A stretch of DNA of 64,000 nucleotides from Geodermatophilus marinus (GTDB taxonomy: Bacteria; Actinomycetota; Actinomycetes; Mycobacteriales; Geodermatophilaceae), in assembly GCF_003428645.1 (NCBI RefSeq), contig NZ_QVQH01000004.1, forward strand, positions 186,001-250,000, written 5' to 3'. The notes beneath the pieces were generated by a model, which did no database searches, had not been told where the DNA came from, and was given only the letters and a program-made list of their open reading frames with translations. Both the position numbers and the translations under genes were made by a program. The number at the start of each line of letters is the position of its first letter. The first letter of the stretch is position 1. Below, one piece after another: positions 10,250 through 18,514 of the stretch.

Positions 10250-11950
10250 TCAGTCGGCCAGCGACACCGTCGAGAAGACCTCGGCGGTCAGCGGGCTCGG
10301 CTCGAGACCCTGGACGTTCTCGGCCACGACGAGCGCCGGGGGCGAGTGCGAGATCGGGACACCGGGCAGGTAGTCCATGATCAGGCGATTCGCCTCCTGG
10401 TACAGCTCGGTCCGGGCCTCGGCGTCGGGCTCGGCGTCGGCCTGGGCCAGCGCCTGGAAGATCTCCGGCGCGCTGAACGCCCCGAACTCGGCCGATGCCT
10501 GGTTGTTCGCCGCCTCGGCGAAGAACGTGCCGATGAAGTTGTAGGCGTCGTTGTAGTCACCGGTCCACCCGAGCAGGTGGATGTCCGCCTGGCCGGCCTG
10601 GACGGCGTTGAGGTAGTCCGGGTTCCACGGCAGGGCGACCGGCTCGGTGGTGAACCCGGCGTCGGTCAGGTTCTGGTTGATCACCTGGAACATCGCGGCG
10701 GGGTCCGGCAGGTACGGCCGGCTGACGTCGGTCGGGTAGTAGAACCGCAGCGTCGTCCCCTCGGCGCCGGCCTCCTGCAGCAGCTGGCGGGCGCGCTCGG
10801 GGTCGTACTCGTAGGTCGTGACGTCCTCGGCCCAGCCGTCGACCGTCGGCGGCAAGAACTGGGTGGCCGTCTCGGCGCCCTCGGGGAGCAGCGAGTTCAC
10901 GATCGTCTCGCGGTCGATGGCGTGCGCGATGGCCTGCCGCACCCGCGGGTCCTGCAGCGCGGGGTTGGCCTGCGTGCCGGGCACGTTCCCGCCGTTGAAG
11001 CCCAGGTAGAGGATGTTGAACGGATCGCGGACCAGGACCTGGAAGCCGTCGTCCTCCAGGGTCTGGTAGTCGGCCGGCGAGACGAAGTCGTAGCCGTCGA
11101 TGGACCCGGCCTGCAGCTCCTGCCGGCGGGTGTTCCCGTCGGGGATGGTCCGGAAGATGATCTCGTCGAGCAGTGCGGCCTCGCCCCAGTAGTCCTCGTT
11201 GCGGACGATGGTGACCTCGCCGTTGCCGCGGTCCCAGCTCTCGAAGCGGAAGGGCCCGGTGCCGGTCGGGTGGTTCAGGGCGTACTCGGAGTAGGAGAGC
11301 GCGTCCTCGCTGCCGGAGAGGTTGTCGGCGTCGTACTCCTGCAGTGCCGTGGGGCTCTGGATGGAGAACGCCGGCAGCGCGAGGGCGGCGGGGAACTTCG
11401 AGGTGACCTGGGTCAGCCGGACGACGGCGGTGTTCTCGTCGGTCGCCTCGCAGCTCTCGTAGATGCTCGGGACGTCCGGCGTGCTGGCGAACCCGCCGAA
11501 GACCGCCTGGTAGTAGTACGAGGCGCTCGGGCTCTGGGCCAGGCCCTCGAAGTTGTACCAGCGGTCGAAGTTGAAGCAGACCGCTTCGGCGTTGAAGTCC
11601 GTGCCGTCGTGGAACTGGACGCCCTCCTGCAGCGAGAAGGTGTACTCCAGGCCGTCCTCGCTGACCTCCCAGTCCTCGGCCAGCTCGGGCACCGGCTCGG
11701 TGCCGCCGAGCTCGTTGCCGAGCAGACCCTCATGGATCTGGCGGGCGATGCGGAAGGTCTCGCCGTCGCTGGCGAAGGCCGGGTCGAACATGGCCGGGTC
11801 ACCGGCGGCGCCGAACACGAGGGTGCCGCCGGACTGGGCCTCGCCGCCCTCGCCGCCGCCGGAGTCCCGTTCGGACGCGCAGGCGGACAGGGTGGCCGCG
11901 GTGAGAGCGGCCGCGGTGGCGGCCAGCGCTCGCTGAGGTCGTCGCTGCAT
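10250..11950 (-). CDS. Peptide ABC transporter substrate-binding lipoprotein (SBP family 5)
   Basis: 566 residues. The N-terminus MQRRPQRALAATAAALTA runs to lipobox LSAC, so the mature protein is a lipoprotein tethered outside the membrane. A Gly/Glu/Ser linker is followed by the SBP_bac_5 fold (GGTLVFGAAGDPAMFDP, then YTFSLQEGVQFHDGT and GTGPFRFESWD). The ATG at 11950 is chosen because it yields a proper signal peptide; the frame is open further upstream without coding features. It is the first gene of the transporter operon and is followed by a hairpin element and then dppB. The ligand cannot be read from sequence. Confidence 0.92.
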   Translation of the reverse strand: MQRRPQRALAATAAALTAATLSACASERDSGGGEGGEAQSGGTLVFGAAGDPAMFDPAFASDGETFRIARQIHEGLLGNELGGTEPVPELAEDWEVSEDGLEYTFSLQEGVQFHDGTDFNAEAVCFNFDRWYNFEGLAQSPSASYYYQAVFGGFASTPDVPSIYESCEATDENTAVVRLTQVTSKFPAALALPAFSIQSPTALQEYDADNLSGSEDALSYSEYALNHPTGTGPFRFESWDRGNGEVTIVRNEDYWGEAALLDEIIFRTIPDGNTRRQELQAGSIDGYDFVSPADYQTLEDDGFQVLVRDPFNILYLGFNGGNVPGTQANPALQDPRVRQAIAHAIDRETIVNSLLPEGAETATQFLPPTVDGWAEDVTTYEYDPERARQLLQEAGAEGTTLRFYYPTDVSRPYLPDPAAMFQVINQNLTDAGFTTEPVALPWNPDYLNAVQAGQADIHLLGWTGDYNDAYNFIGTFFAEAANNQASAEFGAFSAPEIFQALAQADAEPDAEARTELYQEANRLIMDYLPGVPISHSPPALVVAENVQGLEPSPLTAEVFSTVSLAD

Positions 11951-12038
11951 CGCGGAAAGACCTGCCTTCTCGGCCCCCTGGGCCGGATGAGTTCCCGATG
12001 AGTGGGCCGCGAGGCGCGAGACCTCCACGGACCAGGGA

Positions 12039-12044
12039 ACCCTA
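12039..12044 (-). promoter_or_regulatory. Possible -10 box upstream of the binding-protein gene
   Basis: TAGGGT on the minus strand, about 89 nt before the oppA-like ATG. It is one of few TA-containing hexamers in this GC-rich gap. No convincing -35 hexamer is visible at 17-18 bp, so this is tentative. Confidence 0.25.
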
Positions 12045-12126
12045 GGCGTCCGCGACCGATCGCCGGGAACCGCCGTCCACGATCGACACCATCCTGTGAC
12101 CTGCGCGCGGCCGGACGGGTGACCGC

Positions 12127-12375
12127 CCCGCTGCGAGCCTGCGAGCGGCGGGGGGCAGCGGGGTCCCGCCTCGGCTCCCGGCCCCGCTGCAGGGTCCCGC
12201 TGCGAGCCTGCGAGCGGCGGGGGGCAGCGGGGTCCCGCCTCGGCTCCCGGCCCCGCTGCAGGGTCCCGCAGCGAGCCTGCGAGCGGCGGGGGGCAGCGGG
12301 GTCCCGCCTCGGCTCCCGGCCCCGCTGCAGGGTCCCGCTGCGAGCCTGCGAGCGGCGGGGGGCAGCGGGGTCCTT
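12127..12375 (-). repeat. Four tandem copies of a 69-bp element after recR
   Basis: Direct repeats with a period of exactly 69 bp (equivalent positions 12131, 12200, 12269, 12338) run up to the recR stop. Copies differ by very few bases; one clear change is at 12270. Each unit contains GCGAGCCTGCGAGCGGCGGG and complementary CCCCGCTGC / GCAGCGGGG blocks, so each can fold. Read on the recR strand, the first unit begins AAGGACCCC directly after the stop. It is a multi-copy version of the dispersed post-stop element. Because 69 is a multiple of 3, a spurious open frame runs through it. Confidence 0.85.
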
Positions 12376-12975
12376 CTAGGCGTCGATGCGGCGGCGGCCC
12401 TCGAAGGCCCGGCCCAGGGTGACCTCGTCGGCGTACTCGAGGTCGCCGCCGACGGGCAGCCCGCTGGCCAGCCGGGAGACCGCCAGGCCGAGCGGGCCGA
12501 CGAGCCGGGCCAGGTAGGCCGCGGTCGCCTCGCCCTCGAGGTTGGGGTCGGTCGCGATGATCAGCTCGGTGACCGCGCCGCTCATCAGCCGGGTCATCAG
12601 CTCCTTGACCCGCAGGTCGTCGGGCCCGACGCCCTCGATGGGGCTGATGGCCCCGCCGAGCACGTGGTAGCGGCCGCGGAACTCACGGGTGCGCTCGATG
12701 GCGACGACGTCCTTGGGCTCCTCGACGACGCAGATGACGTCGTCGGCCCGCCGCGGGTCGCGGCAGATGCGGCACTGCTCACCCTCGGCGACGTTGTAGC
12801 AGGTGCTGCAGAAGCGGACCTCGGCCTGCACCCGCTGCAGCGCCGCCACCAGCCGCCCGACGTCGGCGGACTCGGCCGCCAGCAGGTGGAAGGCGATGCG
12901 CTGGGCGCTCTTCGGCCCGACACCGGGCAGCCGGCCGAGCTCGTCGATGAGGTCCTGGACGGCCCCCTCGTACAC
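12376..12975 (-). CDS. recR: Recombination mediator RecR
   Basis: 199 residues, the full RecR length. Helix-hairpin-helix at the N-terminus ([20 protein letters not shown]), a four-cysteine zinc module (CSTC then CRIC), a Toprim domain ([15 protein letters not shown] ... [15 protein letters not shown]) and a C-terminal Walker-B-like part are all in order. RecR acts with RecF/RecO in loading RecA at gaps. Start is GTG at 12975. It follows ybaB by 33 bp, which is the classic dnaX-ybaB-recR arrangement. Confidence 0.97.
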   Translation of the reverse strand: MYEGAVQDLIDELGRLPGVGPKSAQRIAFHLLAAESADVGRLVAALQRVQAEVRFCSTCYNVAEGEQCRICRDPRRADDVICVVEEPKDVVAIERTREFRGRYHVLGGAISPIEGVGPDDLRVKELMTRLMSGAVTELIIATDPNLEGEATAAYLARLVGPLGLAVSRLASGLPVGGDLEYADEVTLGRAFEGRRRIDA

Positions 12976-13008
12976 GGTGTCCCTCTCGTAGACGGGGGTT
13001 GCCGCGGC

Positions 13009-13344
13009 CTAGAGGCCGGGCAGCCCCATGCCGCCGCCGAGGCCGCCCGCGAGGGGGCCCATGCGGCTGGCGGTGAGCTCGTTGGCCTGGCGCGAGGCGT
13101 CGCGGAAGGCGGCGACCACGAGGTCCTGCAGGGTCTCGACGTCGGACGGGTCGACCGCCTCCGGCGAGATGGTGACCGCGGTGACCTCGCCCTGGCCGGT
13201 CATCGTGACCGTGACCAGGCTGCCCCCGGCAGAGCCGGTGACCTCCTCCTGCGCCAGTTGCTCCTGCGCGGCAGCCAGCTGCTGCTGCATCTGCTGCGCC
13301 TGCTCGAGCAGCTTCGACATGTCGGGCTGACCGCCGGGGAACAT
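13009..13344 (-). CDS. YbaB/EbfC family nucleoid-associated protein
   Basis: 111 residues. Starts [19 protein letters not shown], a helical dimerisation region rich in Gln/Ala, followed by the YbaB beta-sheet ([20 protein letters not shown]) and a Pro/Gly/Met-rich C-terminus. Members bind DNA as tweezer-like dimers and are linked to recombination and nucleoid structure. The ATG at 13344 fits the family N-terminus. It is followed by recR. In most bacteria dnaX is directly upstream; here an ArsR/SRPBCC pair on the other strand intervenes. Confidence 0.93.
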   Translation of the reverse strand: MFPGGQPDMSKLLEQAQQMQQQLAAAQEQLAQEEVTGSAGGSLVTVTMTGQGEVTAVTISPEAVDPSDVETLQDLVVAAFRDASRQANELTASRMGPLAGGLGGGMGLPGL

Positions 13345-13417
13345 GCCCCGAGGGTAGGCCGCCGGTCCGACACCCGCCGGGAGGCCGGGCCGCCCGGCGC
13401 CGGCTCGACCCCCGTTC

Positions 13418-13479
13418 TCAACCAGGTGGTTGACAAGATGCGGCGAGGGGTGCACCCTCTTCCTCAACCGATTGGTTGA
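13418..13479 (+). promoter_or_regulatory. Paired operator palindromes and -35 box before arsR-like gene
   Basis: Two near-identical palindromes, TCAACCAGGTGGTTGA (13418-13433) and TCAACCGATTGGTTGA (13464-13479), have centres 46 bp apart. The first overlaps a consensus -35 hexamer TTGACA (13430-13435); the -10 region is weak (CACCCT near 13453). The second ends just before the ribosome site. ArsR dimers bind such palindromes, so autorepression is inferred. The ybaB promoter probably shares this gap. Confidence 0.7.
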
Positions 13480-13499
13480 CGAGAGGAGGTCCCGTCCCG

Positions 13500-13871
13500 A
13501 TGGCCGCCGCCGATCCGCTGTCCCGGGTCTTCGCGGCCCTGGCCGACCCCACCCGGCGCGACATGGTCGCCCGGCTCGCGGTGGCCGACGCGACCGTCGG
13601 CGAGCTCGCCGAGCCCTACGACGTGAGCGTCCAGGCCGTCTCCAAGCACCTGCGGGTGCTCGAGGACGCCGGCCTGGTCAGCCGCAGCCGGGAGGCCCAG
13701 CGTCGCCCGGTCCACCTCGAGGCGGAGGTCTTCGACCTCATGACCGCCTGGATAGAGCGCTACCGCCGGCAGGCCGAGGAGCGCTACCGCCGGCTGGACG
13801 ACGTCCTCGCGTCGCTGCCGGACGACGTCCCACCCACCCAGGAACCCCTTCCCGGAGGAGGAGCACCATGA
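13500..13871 (+). CDS. ArsR-family transcriptional regulator
   Basis: 123 residues with a winged-helix domain: [20 protein letters not shown] (helix 1-2), then [28 protein letters not shown] as the helix-turn-helix and [16 protein letters not shown] as the wing. It is the SdpR/YgaV-like subgroup that partners with SRPBCC proteins; no metal-binding cysteine pair is visible. ATG 13500 has GGAGG 10 nt upstream; an upstream in-frame TTG (13476) would overlap the operator. Its stop overlaps the next start (ATGA), and two palindromic operators lie in front, so it probably represses its own two-gene operon. Confidence 0.92.
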   Translation: MAAADPLSRVFAALADPTRRDMVARLAVADATVGELAEPYDVSVQAVSKHLRVLEDAGLVSRSREAQRRPVHLEAEVFDLMTAWIERYRRQAEERYRRLDDVLASLPDDVPPTQEPLPGGGAP

Positions 13872-14353
13872 CCGCCACCCGCCACCACGAGACGCAGATC
13901 GAGGTCGACCGCGAGGTCCCGCTGGTCCGCATCACCCGCGAGTTCGACGCCCCGCCGGCCAAGGTGTTCCGGGCGCACACCGACCCCGACCTGCTGGTCC
14001 GCTGGCTCGGCCCGCGCGGGCTGCAGATGCGCATCGACCACTACGACTGCCGCACCGGCGGCTCGTACCGGTACCTGCACAGCACCGACGGCGAGGAGTA
14101 CGCCTTCCACGGCAGCTTCCACGAGATCCGCCCCGACGAGCGCATCGTGCAGACCTTCACCTTCGAGGGCATGCCCGACGGCGTGGCCCTGGAGAAGCTC
14201 GTGCTGGAGGACCTCGGCGACGGGCGCACCCGCCTGGTCTCGACCTCGCTGGTCGACTCCTTCGCCGACCGCGACGCGATGGTCGCCAGCGGCATGGAGG
14301 TCGGTATCCGGGAGGGCTACGAGCGGCTCGACGAGGTGCTCGCGCAGGGCTGA
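13868..14353 (+). CDS. SRPBCC (AHSA1/START-like) domain protein
   Basis: 161 residues of the AHSA1-type helix-grip fold: LVRITREFDAPPAKVFRAHTD at the N-terminus, VRWLGPRGLQMRIDHYDCRTGGSYRY in the middle, FHEIRPDERIVQTFTFEGMP and a long C-terminal helix. Such proteins bind hydrophobic ligands; a chemical function cannot be assigned. Translation is coupled to the ArsR gene by an ATGA overlap. The ArsR-SRPBCC pair is common in Actinobacteria as a compact module, and here it interrupts the dnaX-ybaB-recR block. Confidence 0.9.
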   Translation: MTATRHHETQIEVDREVPLVRITREFDAPPAKVFRAHTDPDLLVRWLGPRGLQMRIDHYDCRTGGSYRYLHSTDGEEYAFHGSFHEIRPDERIVQTFTFEGMPDGVALEKLVLEDLGDGRTRLVSTSLVDSFADRDAMVASGMEVGIREGYERLDEVLAQG

Positions 14354-14361
14354 GGCAGACG

Positions 14362-14398
14362 GCCCGCTGCCCGCGCCCGGTCCGGGCGGGCAGCGGGC
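14362..14398. terminator. Bidirectional terminator-like hairpin
   Basis: Perfect 13-bp arms GCCCGCTGCCCGC (14362-14374) and its complement (14386-14398) with an 11-nt loop, between the convergent SRPBCC gene and dnaX. There is no T-tract, as is usual in GC-rich actinobacteria. Confidence 0.7.
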
Positions 14399-14424
14399 AG
14401 GCCCGTCGGGGCGGGACGGGGTCG

Positions 14425-16818
14425 TCAGTCGACCGGCCGGGCGCCGAGATGGGTGCGGAGCAGGGAGAGCGCGGCCTGCTCCGGGTCGACGGCCGGCTCG
14501 TGCCGGCGGTCGGGGTCCTCCCCCTCGGCCGCGCGCTGGGCCATCAGCTCCTGCGCCTCGGCCGCCTCCGCGGCGCGGGCCGCCTCCCGGGCGGCCTCCG
14601 GCGACGGCTGGGGGCCGCCGCCCCGGGTCGCCCCCTCGACGACGACCTGGACCTTCCAGCGGACCCCGAGCAGCTCCAGCAGCGACTGCCGGACGACGTC
14701 CTTGTTGAGGTCGTCGCCGAGCATCTTCGCCAGCGCCGGCGAGGTCGCGGCCAGGGTCAGCGTGCCGGCCGCGAGGTCGTGCACCTGCGCGCTCTTGAGC
14801 AGCGCCTCGGTGGTGCGCTTGTGGCCGCGCACCACCTTGAGCAGCTCCGGCCACACCCGCCGGACGTCGGCGGTGGTGAGGTCGCCGGCGCTGCCCGCCG
14901 GCTCGGGGTCGGCGGAGACCACCGGCGTGGGTTCCCCGCCCCGCGGGGCCGGGGAGGACTCGGCCGCGGCCCGCGGTGCGGCCGGCGGGCGCGGCGCCTC
15001 GACCCGCGCGGCGGCCGCCGCCACCGCGGCGGGCCGGGCCGGGTGCGGCCAGTCCTCGTCGTCGGTCGGCTCCGGCGGCAGCGGGATGTCCGGCTCGGTG
15101 GTCGCCACCCGCGCCCGCTGCGGCTCGTCCGCCGGCGGCTGCCCGGCCGGAGCGGGGGCCGACGGCGCCGGGCGGGCCGGGGCGCCCCCCGACCCGGGGC
15201 GCGCCGTCTCCGGCCAGTCGTCCTCCGCTGCCGCGCGTGCTGCCGGGCGGGCCGCCGGCGCCGTCCCGGGCGGCGCCGTCTCCGGCCAGTCGTCGTCGGC
15301 CGCGGGGGCGGCCGGCGCCGGGGGCGCGGCGGCCGGTGCGGGCACCTCGGGGGCCGGGGCCTGGGCAGCTGGGGCCTCAGCGGCGGGAGCCTCGGGAGCG
15401 GGGGCCTCGGGAGCGGCCGGCGAGGGCTGGGGCCGCGGTGCGTCGGCCGCCGGCGGCTGCGGCGCCGCCGGGGCCGCCTGCTGGGACCGGCGGACGAACT
15501 CGCGGCGCGGCGCCGACGGCCGGTCGGCGGGCGGTGCGGCGTCGCCCGACGGCTCGCGGCGCGCCTCGCGCACCGGGGCCTCGCGCACCGGGGCCTCGCG
15601 CACCGGGGCCTCGCGCACCGGGGCCTCGGCGACCGGGCGCCCGGCGTGCTCGCCGGCGATGGACATCCGCCGCTCGAGCCGTTCGAGGCGCTGCAGGGTC
15701 GCCGCGGCGGAGTCGTCGGTGACCGGCAGCAGCATGCGGGCGCAGACGAGCTCCAGCAGCAGCCGCGGTGCCGTCGTCCCCCGCATCTCGGTCAGGCCGG
15801 CGTGCACGGTGTCGGCCATCCGGGAGAGGGTGGCCGAGCCCAGCGCCCGGGCCTGGGAGGCCATCAGGTCCAGCCGGTCGGGCGGGCAGTCGAGCAGGCC
15901 GTTGCCCCCGGCATCGGGGACGGCGTCGAGGACGATGAGGTCCCGCAGCCGGTCGAGCAGGTCGGTGGCGAAGCGGCGCGGGTCGTGCCCCGCCTCCACG
16001 ACCCGGTCGACGGCGCGGAAGACGCCGGGCGCGTCGTGCGCGGCGAGGGCGTCGATCGTCTCGTCGAGCAGGGCGTCGTCGGTGACGCCGAGCAGCCCCA
16101 CCGCGTCCCGGTAGGTGACGCCCTCGGCCCCGGCGCCGGCGAGCAGCTGGTCGAGGATGGACAGCGAGTCGCGGACCGACCCGCCGCCCGCGCGCACGAC
16201 CAGCGGGAAGACCGTCGGCTCGACCCGGACCCCCTCGGCGGCGCAGGTGCGCTCCAGCAGGCCCCGCAGCGTCGAGGGCGGCACCAGCCGGAACGGGTAG
16301 TGGTGCGTGCGCGAGCGGATGGTGGGCAGCACCTTGTCCGGCTCGGTGGTGGCGAAGACGAAGACGAGGAACTCCGGCGGCTCCTCGACGACCTTGAGCA
16401 GGGCGTTGAAGCCCTGCGTGGTCACCATGTGCGCCTCGTCGACGATGTAGACCTTGAAACGGCTGTTGACCGGCGCGAAGAACGCGCGCTCGCGCAGGTC
16501 CCGGGCGTCGTCGACACCGCCGTGGCTGGCCGCGTCGATCTCGATCACGTCGATCGAGCCCGGCCCGTCGGGGGCGAGGGAGACGCAGCTGGTGCAGACG
16601 CCGCACGGCGTCGCCGTCGGCCCCTGCTCGCAGTTCAGCGACCGGGCGAGGATGCGCGCCGAGGACGTCTTGCCGCAGCCGCGCGGGCCGCTGAACAGGT
16701 AGGCGTGGTTGATCCGCCCGCTCCCGACCGCGTTGACCAGCGGTGCGGTGACGTGCTCCTGCCCGACCACCTCGGCGAAGGTCGCCGGGCGGTACTTCCG
16801 GTAGAGCGCCAGAGCCAC
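14425..16818 (-). CDS. dnaX: DNA polymerase III subunit gamma/tau
   Basis: 797 residues. The AAA+ clamp-loader motor occupies about 1-370 with Walker A GPRGCGKT (44-51), a zinc module (CEQGPTATPCGVCTSC), Walker B YIVDEAHM, an SRC-like RSRTHHYPF and the DNA pol III gamma/tau domain III. A long Ala/Pro-rich disordered linker (about 390-650) includes four exact VREAP repeats. A C-terminal tau-like segment (DVRRVWPELLKVVRGHKRTTEALL) follows. Start is GTG at 16818. Of the usual dnaX-ybaB-recR set, the neighbours are displaced by an inserted two-gene cassette. Confidence 0.95.
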   Translation of the reverse strand: MALALYRKYRPATFAEVVGQEHVTAPLVNAVGSGRINHAYLFSGPRGCGKTSSARILARSLNCEQGPTATPCGVCTSCVSLAPDGPGSIDVIEIDAASHGGVDDARDLRERAFFAPVNSRFKVYIVDEAHMVTTQGFNALLKVVEEPPEFLVFVFATTEPDKVLPTIRSRTHHYPFRLVPPSTLRGLLERTCAAEGVRVEPTVFPLVVRAGGGSVRDSLSILDQLLAGAGAEGVTYRDAVGLLGVTDDALLDETIDALAAHDAPGVFRAVDRVVEAGHDPRRFATDLLDRLRDLIVLDAVPDAGGNGLLDCPPDRLDLMASQARALGSATLSRMADTVHAGLTEMRGTTAPRLLLELVCARMLLPVTDDSAAATLQRLERLERRMSIAGEHAGRPVAEAPVREAPVREAPVREAPVREARREPSGDAAPPADRPSAPRREFVRRSQQAAPAAPQPPAADAPRPQPSPAAPEAPAPEAPAAEAPAAQAPAPEVPAPAAAPPAPAAPAADDDWPETAPPGTAPAARPAARAAAEDDWPETARPGSGGAPARPAPSAPAPAGQPPADEPQRARVATTEPDIPLPPEPTDDEDWPHPARPAAVAAAAARVEAPRPPAAPRAAAESSPAPRGGEPTPVVSADPEPAGSAGDLTTADVRRVWPELLKVVRGHKRTTEALLKSAQVHDLAAGTLTLAATSPALAKMLGDDLNKDVVRQSLLELLGVRWKVQVVVEGATRGGGPQPSPEAAREAARAAEAAEAQELMAQRAAEGEDPDRRHEPAVDPEQAALSLLRTHLGARPVD
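15563..15637 (-). repeat. 15-bp coding minisatellite in dnaX
   Basis: Four exact copies of GCCTCGCGCACCGGG and one diverged copy, encoding VREAP repeats in the disordered linker of DnaX. In-frame tandem repeats of this type expand and contract by slippage without breaking the reading frame. Confidence 0.9.
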
Positions 16819-17076
16819 GCGGCGAGGTTACGTGCCACCGGGGACACCGTCGCGGACCCCGGCGCCGCGGCCGCGACCGGTCGGCGGGGGCTGCAGCGGG
16901 TGCGTGCCGGCGGACTCCCCACCCGTCGGGCTCCCCTCGGCGCACCCGATCAGGGGTCGCCGTGGACGGCCGCGACGGTTCCACCGGGGCGTTATCGAAC
17001 CGATACGTACAGCACTAGGGCGGGAGAGGGCAGCAGACGCGTCCCCCGGCTGACACACCGAGCACCGGAGGGACCA
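16819..17076. other. Intergenic region between dnaX and the sigma-factor gene
   Basis: Divergent promoters for dnaX and the sigma gene are expected here. An AT-richer patch, TATCGAACCGATA (about 16992-17004), is a small inverted repeat and includes GAACC, which resembles the -35 of promoters used by extracytoplasmic-function sigma factors. It lies about 75 nt before the sigma GTG, so autoregulation is possible but unproven. Confidence 0.35.
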
Positions 17077-17604
17077 GTGACCCATGGCAGGGACGCGGAG
17101 TTCACGGACTTCGTCGCCGAGCACGGGCGGGCGCTCCTGCGCACCGCCGTGCTGGTGACCGGGGATCGGCACCTGGGCGAGGACCTGCTGCAGACCGCCC
17201 TCGCCAAGGCCTACGGCTCCTGGCCGAAGGTCGAGCGGGCCGAGCACCCGGCCGCCTACGTGCGCCGCATGATGATCAACACGCACCTGAGCTGGCTGCG
17301 CCGGCTGACCAGCACCGAGCGGGCGGTGGAGACCCTCCCGGACGTCGGCGGGGGCGACCACCAGACCGCGTACGCGGAGAGCGACGAGATGCGGCGCGCG
17401 CTGCTGCGGTTGTCCCCGCGCGTCCGCACCGCCGTCGTCCTGCGCTACTTCGACGACCTCTCCGAAATCGAGACCGCGCAGCTCATGGGCTGCTCCCGGA
17501 GCACCGTCAACAACCACGTCGCCAAGGGACTGGCCGCGCTCCGCGGCCTGCTCGCCCCTCTCGGGGGCGACGACCTCGCTCACTCGTCGGGGAGGCACGC
17601 GTGA
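17077..17604 (+). CDS. SigE-family RNA polymerase sigma factor
   Basis: 175 residues with region 2 (FTDFVAEHGRALLRTAVLVTGDRHLGEDLLQ ... WPKVERAEHPAAYVRRMMIN) and region 4 (LPDVGGG spacer, then LSPRVRTAVVLRYFDDLSEIETAQLMGCSRSTVNNHVAKGL). The HPAAYVRRMMINTHLSWLRR stretch is typical of the actinobacterial SigE-like family. The GTG start at 17077 has GGAGGG 4 nt upstream. Its stop overlaps the next gene (GTGA), which encodes a single-pass membrane protein, so it is a sigma factor with a probable membrane partner. Confidence 0.93.
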   Translation: MTHGRDAEFTDFVAEHGRALLRTAVLVTGDRHLGEDLLQTALAKAYGSWPKVERAEHPAAYVRRMMINTHLSWLRRLTSTERAVETLPDVGGGDHQTAYAESDEMRRALLRLSPRVRTAVVLRYFDDLSEIETAQLMGCSRSTVNNHVAKGLAALRGLLAPLGGDDLAHSSGRHA

Positions 17605-18389
17605 CCGACCACCAGACCCTGCTCAGCTCGCGCCTGCACGGCCTGGCCGACGACCTCGCCCCCACGGTGGACGTGGTCGGGCTGGTCCGCGACGCCCGGC
17701 AGCGGCACCGACGGCGCCACCGGGGCCGTATCGCGCTCGGCGCCGTCGCGACGGCGACCGCCGCCGTGGTCGTCGGGGTCACGAGCGCACCCGACCTGCT
17801 CTCCGCCGGCCACCGGGGTGAGGTCGCCCGGCCGAGCACGACCGCACCCTCTGCGCCGGCCACCACGCCACCGCCCACCACGCCACCGCCCACCACGCCA
17901 CCGGCCACCACGCCACCGCCGGCCGACCCGGGCCCCTCCGAGGAGGTGCCCGACGGGCTGCCGGCCGGCTGGGAGCCGCGCAGCTTCCAGGGGGTCACCT
18001 TCGCGGTCCCCCCGGGAGCCCGGACCCCGGACGTCGTGGACGAGACCACCGCCCGCGACTGGATGAGCGGCCCGTCGTTCACGTGGCACGGCCCGCTCAT
18101 CAGCGGCGACGTGCACTCCACCGTGGAGATCACGATCGTGGACACCTACGAGGGCGGGCTGCCCCCGCTGGACGGCGGGGCCCATGTCACCGTCCCGGGG
18201 GCGGACGCGGCCTACGGGGACGTCGAGCCCCCGCTCGACGTCCTCGAGTGGGAGGAGGTCGACAGCTGGACCGCCTGGCTCGCCGTGCTCGACGGGGACC
18301 GCCAGATCCGCGTCTCCGCCACCTTCCCCCCGGGTCCGGCGGGCGAGCAGATGGGCCGGGACCTGATCGCCTCGCTGGCCGTCTCCTGA
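17601..18389 (+). CDS. Single-pass membrane protein coupled to the sigma factor
   Basis: 262 residues: an N-terminal cytoplasmic part of about 45 residues (MTDHQTLLSSRLHGLADDL then an Arg/His-rich stretch), one transmembrane helix (IALGAVATATAAVVVGVTS), a Thr/Pro linker with (T)TPPPT repeats (about 75-105) and an extracellular domain rich in Asp, Glu and Trp (WEPRSFQGVTFAVPPGA ... EEVDSWTAWLAVLDGDRQ). Position and topology fit a regulator or sensor for the coupled sigma factor. No canonical ZAS zinc anti-sigma motif is visible, so the anti-sigma role is inferred only from context. Confidence 0.75.
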   Translation: MTDHQTLLSSRLHGLADDLAPTVDVVGLVRDARQRHRRRHRGRIALGAVATATAAVVVGVTSAPDLLSAGHRGEVARPSTTAPSAPATTPPPTTPPPTTPPATTPPPADPGPSEEVPDGLPAGWEPRSFQGVTFAVPPGARTPDVVDETTARDWMSGPSFTWHGPLISGDVHSTVEITIVDTYEGGLPPLDGGAHVTVPGADAAYGDVEPPLDVLEWEEVDSWTAWLAVLDGDRQIRVSATFPPGPAGEQMGRDLIASLAVS

Positions 18390-18514
18390 CCCAGCGGGGC
18401 CGAGGAGCGGGGCCCGGAGGGTCCCCGACGAGGGGCCGGGGTCGGGGGCTCCGCGGCGGCCGGGGGACGGCACCTGGCCGCGGTCGGAGGCCGGTAGGCC
18501 GACAGAGGACGTAG

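Noticed and set aside
12127..12375. Possible CRISPR array
   Set aside because: Repeats are contiguous with no unique spacers, and no cas genes are in the window.
12002..12379. Plus-strand 125-codon open frame across the 69-bp repeats
   Set aside because: It is open only because 69 is a multiple of 3; the product is a low-complexity Arg/Gly/Ala repeat without a ribosome site.
14425..16818. Programmed frameshift signal in dnaX
   Set aside because: I see no A-rich or T-rich slippery heptamer, as expected at this GC content, and the tau-like C-terminus is in frame.
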